64,000 nt of DNA from Nemopilema nomurai. Taxonomy: Eukaryota; Cnidaria; Scyphozoa; Rhizostomeae; Rhizostomatidae. The position numbers were made by a program, and so were the translations under genes. The notes under the pieces were generated by a model. That model made no database searches. It saw only the letters and a program-made list of their open reading frames with translations, and was not told where the DNA came from. Below, piece after piece: positions 36,708-48,429 of the stretch (position 1 is its first letter; each line of letters starts with the position of its first letter). The DNA is taken from positions 1,211,009 through 1,275,008 of the forward strand of contig ML133378.1 in assembly GCA_003864495.1 (NCBI GenBank). Reading direction: 5' to 3'.

Positions 36708-39346
36708 ATGTGCGGAATCTGGGCCCTTTTTGGCTACGACCATAGCGTTTCCTCAGAAATTCACCACGCCTTATTGGTGGCACACCGTGGTCCAGACTTC
36801 TTTCGACTAGAAACCATCCCGCACATCAACCACTGTTGCTTGGCTTTTCATCGCCTGTCAATCGTCGACGATCTTTACGGACAGCAGCCAATCAGAATCC
36901 ACAATCTGCCGCACATCCACATGATTTACAATGGAGAGATTTACAACTTCAAGGAGCTTGGTGAACAGTTTGGCTTCGATTTCGAAACAAAGTGAGTGCA
37001 TTCCTTTTTACAAGGGATCCATCTTGCTTATTTCTGGTTGATGCAAAGAATCCAACCCAAATAAGGCAGACCATTTTTTTCTTATTTGATATAGCTATGT
37101 ATTTGTGTCAATGCCTTTATAGTTATTTTAGTTAGAATTCTCACTTTGTAGCTGAACTACATGTTTTCGGTAATTACTACCTGCAGTCTTGTTTACTTAA
37201 TTGTCCCGTTTGAAACTTTGATTCAATATATATTTAATATTTATAACTTAATATTTATTATCCTGCATCTTGAAACATCAGTCAGGTATCTAGCTGCCAT
37301 CAGTGGAAGTGTTTTTATAAATGTTTGTAAAAAAATCGCAATATCGGTCAAATTGAAAGGCAAACTTTTTAAAATACCTTGGAAGGGCAAAGGCAAATGC
37401 ACCTTCGCAAAAGTTCACCGTTTCAGAATTGATTGGAGAGAGGAATCTTAAAAAAAACTGCGACTGAAGCTCGTGGTAAAACTCTAAAGAAGAATTGGAC
37501 AAAGCGATTTGTTGTTAGCGGGATTCAGCCCCACTCCTGTTCCTTTTTGCGATGACCAGAGGGAGGTAGTCAATGCGGCGATTGACCTTGTCCTCTAGTT
37601 ATTTAAAAATCGCCTTGAAGCGAACCGTGCATACAAAGATCCATGTTCTATGGTTCTTTTGCAGAAACGTGACACCCCTGATCTATCTCAAAAACTTGAT
37701 GTCGCTGGAAAACCGCGACCTATTGTCTGTCTCGTTTTTCATCAGCAGTTAACGCTGGATGGAATGTGATTTGTGGCACATCAAATTCTTGTTTTCATGA
37801 TTCCTTTAAGCGTTCTGTTTTTCCATTCGTGAAAAGCCCGTTGTTCATTGCAAGACTCAGTGTTAAGTGGGGCACACGTTTTTTAGTGATTTCCCTTTGC
37901 CCCCTGTGACTTACAGTATTTAGAGAGTCAAATTTTACCTTCTAAGTAAGTTTTCCGTGTTTTTGAAGGGTTGACGGTGAAGTGATAATCCATCTTTACA
38001 ATAAATTTGGCGCGAAGAAGACCGCCCAGCTGCTAGACGGGGTCTTTGCTTTCTGCATTGTTGACGCAGAGAAGAAGCAGGTCCACATTGGGCGGGACAC
38101 GTTCGGCGTGCGACCCATGTACCGAATCGAAACCTCTTCCGGTCAGATGGGCATCGCGTCCGAAGCGAAAGGCCTGATTGGCCTGATTGACGACAATGGC
38201 GGCAAGGCTGAGCTGAAGCAAGTCCCCCCGGGCAGCTATGCCTCGTACAGCCTGGCCCCCGGGGACGGGAAGGTGCAGCTGTCGGAGAGCGGACCCTTCA
38301 CTGATGTCGACATGCCGCAGGTTTTCAATATCCCCGTCAACGTCGGCGAGGACGTCAAAGAAAACATAAGGGCCTTGCTGACCGACGCTGTCCGCAAGCG
38401 GCTGATGGCCGAACGGAGAATTGGTTGTTTGTTGTCAGGGGGCCTGGACTCCAGTCTCATCGCTGCACTGCTCGTGAAGCTTGCAAAGGAGCACGGTATT
38501 ACATACCCGATTCAAACGTTTTCGACAGGGATGCCGGGGAGCACGGACCTTGTTGCTGCCAAGAAGGTCGCCGACAAGCTCGGCACAGAACACCACGAAG
38601 TCCTGTTCAGCCCGGAAGACGGCTTCGATGCTCTGAAGTCGGTGATTTGGTCGCTGGAGTCCTACGACATCACCACTGTCCGTGCCTCTGTTGGTATGTA
38701 CTTGGTGAGTAAGTACATTAGGGAGAAGACAGACACGGTCGTGTTGTTTTCTGGGGAGGGCTCTGATGAACTTGCACAGGGCTACATCTACTTCCACAAG
38801 GCACCCTCACCGGAAGAGGCGGACGAGGAGTCTAAACGGTTGCTAAGAGAACTCTATCTCTATGACAACCTACGCGCGGACCGAACTACAGCTGCGCACG
38901 GCTTAGAGCTTCGTGTTCCCTTCCTGGACAAGGCGTTCACCTCCTACTACCTCTCCATACCCCCCAAGATGAGGCAGCCGCAGAAAGGAATCGAGAAGTA
39001 CCTCCTGCGGTCAGCATTCGACGGGCATTTGACTGAATACCTTCCTGACGAAATATTGTGGAGGGCCAAGGAGGCTTTCAGTGACGGCGTGTCCTCGCTG
39101 GAGAAGCCCTGGTACACAATGCTGAAAGAGTATTGCGCCAGTCAGCTCCAACCAGGTGAGTTAGAGAAGGGCAAGTCAATGTACCCTGTCAACACACCGC
39201 AAACGGAAGAAGCCTATTACTACCGTAAGGTTTTTGAGAACAATTTCCCAGGTCAGTTTTCATTTACCCCTTATTTCTGGATGCCGAGGTGGATCAGCGG
39301 GACATCAGACCCCTCTGCAAGGGTACTGAAGCACTACCGACAGTAG
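36708..39346 (+). CDS. ASNS: Asparagine synthetase (glutamine-hydrolysing)
   Basis: Two coding exons, 36708-36991 and 37969-39346, are split by an intron with GTGAGT and TTGAAG borders. The junction rebuilds a Lys codon and gives TKVDGE, as in animal ASNS. The 553-residue product (human 561) makes asparagine from aspartate, ATP and glutamine in the cytosol. After the start Met comes Cys2 (MCGIWALFG), the glutaminase nucleophile, then AHRGPD, YNGEIYN and GRDTFGVRP of the glutaminase domain. The synthetase domain has the ATP pyrophosphatase loop SGGLDSS at 251-257, then VFSGEGSDEL-type and AHGLELRVPFLD blocks. Nothing is missing and no frameshift is seen. CTTTCAG at 36680-36686, just upstream, may be the acceptor of a 5' untranslated exon. 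Confidence 0.96.
36992..37968 (+). other. Intron of the asparagine synthetase gene
   Basis: 977 bp with GTGAGT donor and AG acceptor. Its open frames are not conserved-looking and lack any known motif. Confidence 0.85.
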
Positions 39347-40040
39347 ATGCTAGTTGATTAGTCGATTTACAATACAGGCTTCAGCTAACTGTCACGCATT
39401 AACGCCCGTCGATCACAACTGATGACAAGATTATGTAGTTGACTACGCTATCTTCCAACGCATCAATTCTTTTAATATTCAGAAATAATAACCGCCTCAA
39501 TTGTCATTCTTATAATTCTTTTATTTAGTACTTTAAAGGAAGTTAAAGGGGACTTTCTTTTATTTATTCGGGTCAGGGTTCTTGGCACAGATATTAAGGT
39601 TTCAAGTTTTGAGCAATAAGGCTTTGATTTAATCGGGAGTCGACTAGGGCGCAAGTTTTGCTTGCTCGAAGTATGTTGGACCTTCAAAGATTGATACTGA
39701 AAGAAGCTTGTTACGTCGAAGTTTCGCTGTCACACTTGGCCCAATTTCTGACACTTTCATGAGTAGAACAAGATGATAAATACTTCTTTAAACATATGCA
39801 TCTGTTTTCACTATAAATTTTCATTTGTACAAATTCTGGTAGTTGTACACTTTTGCAATGGTTTTGAATATTCAATAGGTTTTTAAACTCGCATTCGTAA
39901 ACATTTGTATTTGTAGGAGTATCGCCTAGGCAATTGGAATTTTTATGCTGCATATTTTGCAAGCAATAATAAGGCCTTTTAGCGACTTTTAGCGTTCATA
40001 CTTGCGCGAACGAATTACGTTGCAATACATACACCATAGA
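39347..40040. other. 3' flank of ASNS and intergenic sequence
   Basis: No coding exon is seen. I did not find a strong AATAAA on the + strand close to the stop codon. Confidence 0.5.
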
Positions 40041-40061
40041 AATGCACTTTTGCAATTTGGG

Positions 40062-40163
40062 AATGCGTTACGAAATGTGAATTAGGAATGTATACGAAAT
40101 GTGAATTAGGAATGCATTACGAAATGTGAATTAGGGAAGCATTATGAACTGTGAATTACGCAG
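40062..40163 (+). repeat. Short tandem repeat, about four 25-bp copies
   Basis: Blocks of TACGAAATGTGAATTAGGAA recur four times with drift, the last as ATGAACTGTGAATTA. Confidence 0.85.
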
Positions 40164-40554
40164 AATATTACACCTATTTTTGTTGAGAATTAGACCGCTG
40201 TTTTCGAACATATTTTTCTTGTTAGCATTCTTCATACCTACCCAGCTTTGTCTTATTTATTAACGTTTATTGGCCAATTATTTATCATAAAATAGCTATT
40301 GCTTTGTTGATTTTCCATCAGCTAGATTGGAAAAAGAGCCTGAACTTTGTTTGCCTCCTCCTTCCTAGATTGTGATGAGTCAGAGAGGCTTTTGCCTGCA
40401 GCGACAATTAGTACTGTGTTCCATCTGCAATGTAACATTTTGCAATATTTGCTTCATTAACTAGCCTGGTGTTTCATAACACATTGAAGGTAGGGAGCAT
40501 GCGCGGTGTAGTGTGTTGTTCCAGCGCCTTCTTCGTAGCCAATCCACGAATGGG

Positions 40555-40566
40555 AAAGATGGCGGC
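40555..40566 (+). promoter_or_regulatory. YY1/TISU-like start context
   Basis: AAAGATGGCGGC fits the TISU element (SAASATGGCGGC) at 11 of 12 positions and contains the YY1 core. A GCATGCGCGG, a half NRF-1 site, lies about 60 bases upstream. TISU marks genes with very short 5' leaders. The ATG at 40559 opens 35 codons (to 40666) beginning MAATNGQRTG, which could be a first exon, but no good donor was chosen. Confidence 0.35.
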
Positions 40567-41025
40567 AACAAATGGGCAAAGGACTGGAACCGCGTTTCGT
40601 CCGATTTTCAGGACAAACTGTTTAGGCATACTTTTATCCGCGACTGATGTTTTACTAACCCGTTAAGACAACTTTTAATTAACGTGATAAAGTGATAGTA
40701 GAAGCTTATAGAATTGACAATGGTGTATAAGAAGTGCTAGGCCTGGTTTCAACTGGCCTAGGCGCGTGGTCCACTTGTTGGAGTAGTCATTAGTTGGACG
40801 ACTGCTCAAAGTACGGAAACATGTCATGAACCATAGCCTCCTCAGCATCTTATTATTGCCCTTGCACATTCGGAACAATCCATGGAATGCAGACAATTAA
40901 GACAACATATTAATTGAACATTAGGATTTTGAGCATCTGCCATTTGTGTGATTGTAGGTAATAGAAGACCAGACCCGTCTGTATCCACTTGTATCTGATT
41001 TTGATCTATGCCTTCAGAAAGGGAA

Positions 41026-44000
41026 ACTTTAGTTAGCAGTGCTGGGAGCTTCAACTTAGTTAGCAGTGCTGGGAGCTTCAACTTAGTAAGCAGTGCTGGG
41101 AGCTTCAACTTAGTTAGCAGTGCTGGGAGCTTCAACTTCGTAAGCAGTGCTGGGAGCTTCAACTTAGTTAGCAGTGCTGGGAGCTTCAACTTAGTAAGCA
41201 GTGCTGGGAGCTTCAACTTAGTAAGCAGTGCTGGGAGCTTCAACTTAGTAAGCAGTGCTGGGAGCTTCAACTCACTAAGCAGTGCTGGGAGCTTCAACTT
41301 AGTTAGCAGTGCTGGGAGCTTCAACTTAGTAAGCAGTGCTGGGAGCTTCAACTTAGTTAGCAGTGCTGGGAGCTTCAACTTAGTAAGCAGTGCTGGGAGC
41401 TTCAACTTAGTTAGCAGTGCTGGGAGCTTCAACTTAGTAAGCAGTGCTGGAGCTTCAACTTCGTAAGCAGTGCTGGGAGCTTCAACTTAGTAAGCAGTGC
41501 TGGGAGCTTCAACTTAGTTAGCAGTGCTGGGAGCTTCAACTTAGTAAGCAGTGCTGGGAGCTTCAACTTCGTAAGCAGTGCTGGGAGCTTCAACTTAGTA
41601 AGCAGTGCTGGGAGCTTCAACTTAGTAAGCAGTGCTGGGAGCTTCAACTTCGTAAGCAGTGCTGGGAGCTTCAACTTCGTAAGCAGTGCTGGGAGCTTCA
41701 ACTTAGTAAGCAGTGCTGGGAGCTTCAACTTAGTAAGCAGTGCTGGGAGCTTCAACTTCGTAAGCAGTGCTGGGAGCTTCAACTTAGTTAGCAGTGCTGG
41801 AGCTTCAACTTAGTAAGCAGTGCTGGGAGCTTCAACTTAGTAAGCAGTGCTGGGAGCTTCAACTTAGTAAGCAGTGCTGGGAGCTTCAACTCACTAAGCA
41901 GTGCTGGGAGCTTCAACTTAGTTAGCAGTGCTGGGAGCTTCAACTTAGTAAGCAGTGCTGGGAGCTTCAACTTAGTTAGCAGTGCTGGGAGCTTCAACTT
42001 AGTAAGCAGTGCTGGGAGCTTCAACTTAGTTAGCAGTGCTGGGAGCTTCAACTTAGTAAGCAGTGCTGGGAGCTTCAACTTAGTTAGCAGTGCTGGGAGC
42101 TTCAACTTAGTAAGCAGTGCTGGGAGCTTCAACTTCGTAAGCAGTGCTGGGAGCTTCAACTTAGTAAGCAGTGCTGGGAGCTTCAACTTAGTTAGCAGTG
42201 CTGGGAGCTTCAACTTAGTAAGCAGTGCTGGGAGCTTCAACTTCGTAAGCAGTGCTGGGAGCTTCAACTTAGTAAGCAGTGCTGGGAGCTTCAACTTAGT
42301 AAGCAGTGCTGGGAGCTTCAACTTAGTTAGCAGTGCTGGGAGCTTCAACTTAGTAAGCAGTGCTGGGAGCTTCAACTTAGTAAGCAGTGCTGGGAGCTTC
42401 AACTTAGTAAGCAGTGCTGGGAGCTTCAACTTAGTTAGCAGTGCTGGGAGCTTCAACTTTAGCAGTGCTGGGAGCTTCAACTTAGTAAGCAGTGCTGGGA
42501 GCTTCAACTTAGTTAGCAGTGCTGGGACTTCAACTTCGTAAGCAGTGCTGGGAGCTTCAACTTAGTAAGCAGTGCTGGGAGCTTCAACTTAGTAAGCAGT
42601 GCTGGGAGCTTCAACTTAGTAAGCAGTGCTGGGAGCTTCAACTTCGTAAGCAGTGCTGGGAGCTTCAACTTCGTAAGCAGTGCTGGGAGCTTCAACTTCG
42701 TAAGCAGTGCTGGGAGCTTCAACTTCGTAAGCAGTGCTGGGAGCTTCAACTTAGTTAGCAGTGCTGGGAGCTTCAACTTCGTAAGCAGTGCTGGGAGCTT
42801 CAACTTAGTTAGCAGTGCTGGGAGCTTCAACTTCGTAAGCAGTGCTGGGAGCTTCAACTTAGTTAGCAGTGCTGGGAGCTTCAACTTCGTAAGCAGTGCT
42901 GGGAGCTTCAACTTCGTAAGCAGTGCTGGGAGCTTCAACTTAGTAAGCAGTGCTGGGAGCTTCAACTTCGTAAGCAGTGCTGGGAGCTTCAACTTAGTAA
43001 GCAGTGCTGGGAGCTTCAACTTAGTAAGCAGTGCTGGGAGCTTCAACTTAGTAAGCAGTGCTGGGAGCTTCAACTTAGTAAGCAGTGCTGGGAGCTTCAA
43101 CTTAGTTAGCAGTGCTGGGAGCTCCAACTTAGTAAGCAGTGCTGGGAGCTTCAACTTAGTTAGCAGTGCTGGGAGCTTCAACTTAGTAAGCAGTGCTGGG
43201 AGCTTCAACTTAGTTAGCAGCTGGGAGCTTCAACTTCGTAAGCAGTGCTGGGAGCTTCAACTTAGTTAGCAGTGCTGGGAGCTTCAACTTAGTAAGCAGT
43301 GCTGGGAGCTTCAACTTCGTAAGCAGTGCTGGGAGCTTCAACTTAGTAAGCAGTGCTGGGAGCTTCAACTTAGTAAGCAGTGCTGGGAGCTTCAACTTAG
43401 TAAGCAGTGCTGGGAGCTTCAACTTAGTTAGCAGTGCTGGGAGCTTCAACTTAGTAAGCAGTGCTGGGAGCTTCAACTTAGTTAGCAGTGCTGGGAGCTT
43501 CAACTTCGTAAGCAGTGCTGGGAGCTTCAACTTAGTTAGCAGTGCTGGGAGCTTCAACTTAGTAAGCAGTGCTGGGAGCTTCAACTTAGTAAGCAGTGCT
43601 GGGAGCTTCAACTTAGTTAGCAGTGCTGGGAGCTTCAACTTAGTAAGCAGTGCTGGGAGCTTCAACTTCGTAAGCAGTGCTGGGAGCTTCAACTTAGTAA
43701 GCAGTGCTGGGAGCTTCAACTTAGTAAGCAGTGCTGGGAGCTTCAACTTAGTAAGCAGTGCTGGGAGCTTCAACTTAGTTAGCAGTGCTGGGAGCTTCAA
43801 CTTAGTAAGCAGTGCTGGGAGCTTCAACTTAGTAAGCAGTGCTGGGAGCTTCAACTTCGTAAGCAGTGCTGGGAGCTTCAACTTCGTAAGCAGTGCTGGG
43901 AGCTTCAACTTAGTTAGCAGTGCTGGGAGCTTCAACTTAGTAAGCAGTGCTGGGAGCTTCAACTTAGTAAGCAGTGCTGGGAGCTTCAACTTAGTTAGCA

Positions 44001-44640
44001 GTGCTGGGAGCTTCAACTTAGTAAGCAGTGCTGGGAGCTTCAACTTCGTAAGCAGTGCTGGGAGCTTCAACTTAGTAAGCAGTGCTGGGAGCTTCAACTT
44101 CGTAAGCAGTGCTGGGAGCTTCAACTTAGTAAGCAGTGCTGGGAGCTTCAACTTAGTTAGCAGTGCTGGGAGCTTCAACTTAGTAAGCAGTGCTGGGAGC
44201 TTCAACTTAGTTAGCAGTGCTGGGAGCTTCAACTTAGTAAGCAGTGCTGGGAGCTTCAACTTAGTAAGCAGTGCTGGGAGCTTCAACTTAGTAAGCAGTG
44301 CTGGGAGCTTCAACTTAGTAAGCAGTGCTGGGAGCTTCAACTTAGTTAGCAGTGCTGGGAGCTTCAACTTAGTAAGCAGTGCTGGGAGCTTCAACTTCGT
44401 AAGCAGTGCTGGGAGCTTCAACTTAGTAAGCAGTGCTGGGAGCTTCAACTTCGTAAGCAGTGCTGGGAGCTTCAACTTAGTAAGCAGTGCTGGGAGCTTC
44501 AACTTAGTTAGCAGTGCTGGGAGCTTCAACTTAGTAAGCAGTGCTGGGAGCTTCAACTTAGTTAGCAGTGCTGGGAGCTTCAACTTAGTAAGCAGTGCTG
44601 GGAGCTTCAACTTAGTAAGCAGTGCTGGGAGCTTCAACTT
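41026..44640. repeat. 27-bp minisatellite, about 134 copies
   Basis: A single 27-bp unit runs for 3.6 kb. On the + strand it reads TTAGTTAGCAGTGCTGG followed by GAGCTTCAAC. Variation is nearly confined to the first seven bases, with three common types (TTAGTTA, TTAGTAA, TTCGTAA) and a rare TCACTAA. A few small deletions (near 41450, 41796, 42460, 42525 and 43218) shift the phase. Because 27 is a multiple of three, long frames stay open on both strands: LKLPALLTK repeats on the - strand and NLVSSAGSF on the +. I take these as by-products of repeat structure. The leftmost - strand frame continues to 40842 with a unique 60-residue tail. Confidence 0.97.
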
Positions 44641-44649
44641 TCAAACTTC

Positions 44650-45020
44650 TGTGGAGTAGCCTCTGACTCAGACAACTGTTGAAGGTCGCTGCTCTGGGTT
44701 CATGCAGGAAGTTTCTTAGCGAATTTCACAGGGATTTTCTTCCATTCTTCAAAAACTCTTCAGTAAGTGCTTGCCTGAACCTCGAAGGACCTCGTGGATT
44801 TGGGAATTATTTGGTTTTCCATTCGTAACCAGACATCTTCAATAATATTAAGGTTGGAGCTTTGTGCAGGCCAAGGAGGGACACTGAACCTCCGGATCTT
44901 TTTAAGGTAAATATTCGTAAATATTGCTTTGTGATGGGCTTAATTGCCTTGTTAGAAAATAGATACATCCGTCCGTTTTCCAAGCATTGTTTTAATTCTT
45001 CGAAAGCAAGCAAGCAAGAT
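44650..45020 (-). pseudogene. Tc1/mariner transposase, C-terminal relic
   Basis: On the - strand, 44829-44873 encodes WPAQSSNLNIIEDVW, the family signature around the last catalytic Glu (WPAQSPDLNPIENLW type). About 35 residues before that Glu lies a QGN where QDN with the second catalytic Asp is expected. Downstream comes FEEWKKIPVKFAKKLPA, matching the C-terminal part of these transposases. At least three stop codons and the lost Asp show that it is dead. The N-terminal half is absent or scrambled. The 27-bp array starts about ten bases after the relic, so the array may have grown from the element's own 3' end. Confidence 0.8.
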
Positions 45021-45210
45021 TATTTTGCAGTTCTTCGGCGACTTTTTCTACATTGACTCGCCCTTTTGACTTGTGTTTCTTCGGGAGAGAAGTGTTTGAA
45101 GCTGCGCGCAGGCTACCTTCGCTGTAACTCCTGGCATTCTTCCTTTCTCCCTTCGTCTTTCCCCATTTATTGCAACCAAATCCACCGCACTGTGTTCCGT
45201 TTTTGCCCAT
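44992..45210 (-). CDS. Small Cys-containing basic frame, unassigned
   Basis: A 72-codon frame starting MGKNGTQCGGFGCNKWGK, then Ser/Lys-rich sequence. The start with a Cys pair near the N-end and basic residues recalls THAP-like zinc-finger proteins of DNA transposons, but the rest of a THAP domain is not visible. It overlaps the upstream edge of the transposase relic in another frame. Probably part of transposon debris; not a secure gene. Confidence 0.25.
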   Translation of the reverse strand: MGKNGTQCGGFGCNKWGKTKGERKNARSYSEGSLRAASNTSLPKKHKSKGRVNVEKVAEELQNNLACLLSKN

Positions 45211-46866
45211 TAATTTTTCGAATCGAGCAACACCGATCTATAAGGTGGTCTCATCAAGGTGGCGTCAACAAAACTCAATCAACTACAAATTTTGGCGCGC
45301 AAGAACAATTGATTGCTCGATCCAGTTTTTTTAGATCAGTGGTGGATGCGAGGTTTCACTGACGCCATTGTACATACCGTAAAGGCATTCATGAATGGAC
45401 GGTTTGAAGAGTGGGTTATAAATTAGAGGTCTTATTTGATTAACTGCCGAAGTAGGTCTATTATCAACCACAAACACATTTAGGGCTAGAAAAATCACTT
45501 TGTAACTTGGTAGAATTCGCAACCGTCGAATTGTTTTTTAGCCAATATAGTGGTATCAGCACTGATTGAATCTCAAGTTCTAATTAAATGTGATTCCACT
45601 TCAAAAAGTTTTGACAAAGCCAGGTTGTTCCAAGGTTCCAAATGTAGGTAACGCAATTGTGATTTAAATTGAGAAAAAGTCCTACTTTTTCGAGTTGGAG
45701 AATTCTGTCAGTGCAGCGCGGTCCAGTGCAAGAATGCCAATGCACTCCGCATTTACCGTGAAGTAAGGTGTTTTGCATGCTTTTGTCGTTGTTTTGTGCT
45801 AATGTAAGTGTAGTTAGTAGCAAAGTGCTCCAAGATGATTGTCATCAAAATAAAGCTTCCTACAGTGTCATTATAGCGAAATAAATACTGTTAGTAATTT
45901 ATGCGGGTTACATACCCTATCTGGAGTTTTCCGTTTTAAAAACTTCTACAATACCTTGCCACACTCCATTCAGTTCATATCACAGCTTTCCTATGTTACT
46001 AAAGCAGAATATTGCCAAGTTTGCTGACGAAGAAAGAAACATAGGAAACCTAGGCCACGCTCACTCTATGTCAGATTCACTTCTTAAAGAATTGCGCTTT
46101 GACCGGATAGTTCTCATGTTTACACTACTCGGTCATCATTAGCTTTCCTCTGTATGATCTTTTCGGGCATACTTTGAGTGGGGACGTCGAAATTCAAATT
46201 GAACATTTGAATCCCATGCAAAAGGGAGCCAAATAGAAGGGCTTCAAATAGAACGGTTCCGACGCTAGCACGAATAGACGACCTTCTATCTCCAGGTGGA
46301 TTGTTAGAGATTTACGTTTAGAGCTATCATCCGTGCTATTTTGGCGCTCCGCTACGGAACGGTTTGGAATCGTTCCGATTGGTTCCAGCATGAATGGTCA
46401 GAACCAAATGGAACTGAGCCAAAAATTGAATGGATAGGAGCTGTGGCGTTTACGCTTCGTCATGGGTGCCTAGCAAAGTCACTGTAACAACAAGAGGGTA
46501 TGCATTCAGGCAGTGGCGTTCCTAAGGGGTTACTAGGCTGGGGCCCAGCCCCCATAATTTGTCGGCTTCTTGATTTCTGGTTATTGATTTTCCTGCCCAG
46601 ATGCTTAACACATAGGTTTTAATGTGAATTCCTCGGGCAGTCTCTCTAGATTGTCGCATGTATTAATTCGATACATATTAATTCAATTCGATACATCATT
46701 TTTTAATACATCTTTTGAAAGATTGAAATCACCTTAAAGTAAAGCGTTGCTCTATAAATGCATTGTGTATGTACATTACATATTCCAGGATTTTCGATGA
46801 TGCCCAGTTTTCTCAGGCCAGAATCTCTCCTTATTTCAGATAATCATAGCCAGCATCTAAACTCGG
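45211..46866. other. Intergenic, no gene recognised
   Basis: No exon with motifs or splice support. The GGGGCCCAGCCCCC stretch near 46540 is a short GC-rich inverted repeat in otherwise AT-rich DNA. Confidence 0.5.
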
Positions 46867-46883
46867 AGTTGAAGCTCCCAGCA
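46867..46883 (-). repeat. Orphan 17-base piece of the 27-bp minisatellite
   Basis: AGTTGAAGCTCCCAGCA is an exact 17-base match to the reverse complement of the minisatellite unit, 2.2 kb beyond the array. Flanking bases differ, so it is a single partial copy. Confidence 0.7.
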
Positions 46884-47893
46884 TTTTTCCATTGACACTC
46901 CTCGAGCGGTTTTTCAGTGCACTGCTAAACCGATCTTAATCTATTTCTACTGAATTCGAAAAGCATTCCCAAGTCTAGAAATGCCTGCTACATCACTTCG
47001 TCGATATCAACATGATGTGCATGCTCGGGAGAAGTGAAATCGGGGGCTAACAGTGGGGCTAAGGGCATTAACAAGCGGTGCATTGGCGATTGTGAGCAGA
47101 GTTTTCGACTTTCTATGTCTCCTTATAAAAGCACATGCATGTTATTATACTTGGACATCTATTCAGAAGGTTTGCAATAAATCTGTTGTAAAGCCTGTTG
47201 CTATTTATTAAAAAGAAAGTAGTAGTCGCAGTAAAGCTGTCTTTGCTGTAAAGGGTTCCCAACAATGCAATAATAATTGCCATCTAGTTGCCCCTCTGGC
47301 ACTGGCGAGTTGTCAAAAAGGCTTATTTTCGCTGTTATTGCGAGATTTTGTCTGATAATGCACACCTAACAACTGGTCAAGCTTTTATTGAAGTGATTGC
47401 ACAATTCTTCTTTTCCTACAAGGAAGTTCCTTTGCATTACTCATGAAATATGCATTATTTTTAAACAAACCTTTAACCAGAGATTCGCATCTATTCTTTG
47501 AAATATAATTCAGCTTCCAATACAGTTTGTTCTGGAATAATAACTTACCTTTCAAGAGAAAATGCGTCGGATTTGCTGGTTTTCTATCTTACCACTTGCT
47601 GTTGTACTGCATGGCTAAGCGCTTGGTTATTTGTTGTTCTCTATCTAATTTAGTGACCTGGCTATGAACATATACTGCTAAATGTGTAGAATGCACAGCT
47701 GTGAAGAAGGGGCGTCTAAATGCCAAAAGACCAGGTCGAAATCTCGAAAGCGTATCCAAAGACTTGAACACTTTTAGGCTCGTAAGCTGTGTGCATGCAA
47801 GGTAAGAACAAAAAGGATAGGCGTCTGAAAGGTCCTAGAGCATTGATTAACACAGAATGGTACAAATGCACTAATGCCAACTTACTCTCCAAA
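46884..47893. other. Intergenic, no gene recognised
   Basis: AT-rich unique sequence without supported exons. Confidence 0.5.
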
Positions 47894-47913
47894 CCCCCCC
47901 CCCCCCCCCCCCC
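47894..47913 (+). repeat. C20 homopolymer
   Basis: An uninterrupted run of twenty C. Its true length may differ, since such runs are prone to sequencing error. Confidence 0.8.
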
Positions 47914-48429
47914 AACAAACTTTTTCGGCTCAATGGGTTAGAGTTGATGTTGGCAATAGAATGGAGACTATAGCAGTGCTGTAATGCGCTTCATCTAATA
48001 TTTGGTGTTTGTTTCATTTTGCTTGCCAGCTCATCATATGGACACCAAACCACTAGATATTCTTTTTCCTGCTCTGTTCCCAAAATTTAATTTATTGGGT
48101 AATAACGCCGCTTTTATTGGTTAATACCACGATCATGTGACTTTCAATGACTTCCCTAAATTTCCCGACGTAAAATTAGCAGTTTATCTGTTTGGTGGCT
48201 ATTTATTGTTGTCTTTGAAAGTAAAATAATGTTGGCTTGGCCGTACTATAATGGAGAAGTCGTCTAATAGCCCATTATGCTAGTTAGCAAGAAAAGGACG
48301 TTTACTTTGAGCGTTTCCAAAAATCGTAGTTCTGTGAGATTCCTACAAAGGTAGCTATTTTTGAAGTTGTGGGTGGTGATATTAGTGGGTAAAATTGCTT
48401 GAAACGATCTGCTGAAACTGGTTTTACTT

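Noticed and set aside
40842..44637. Long frames made of LKLPALLTK or NLVSSAGSF repeats as protein genes
   Set aside because: A 27-bp repeat without stops is open by construction; several indels break the frames and neither strand shows a promoter or splice context. Kept only as a finding.
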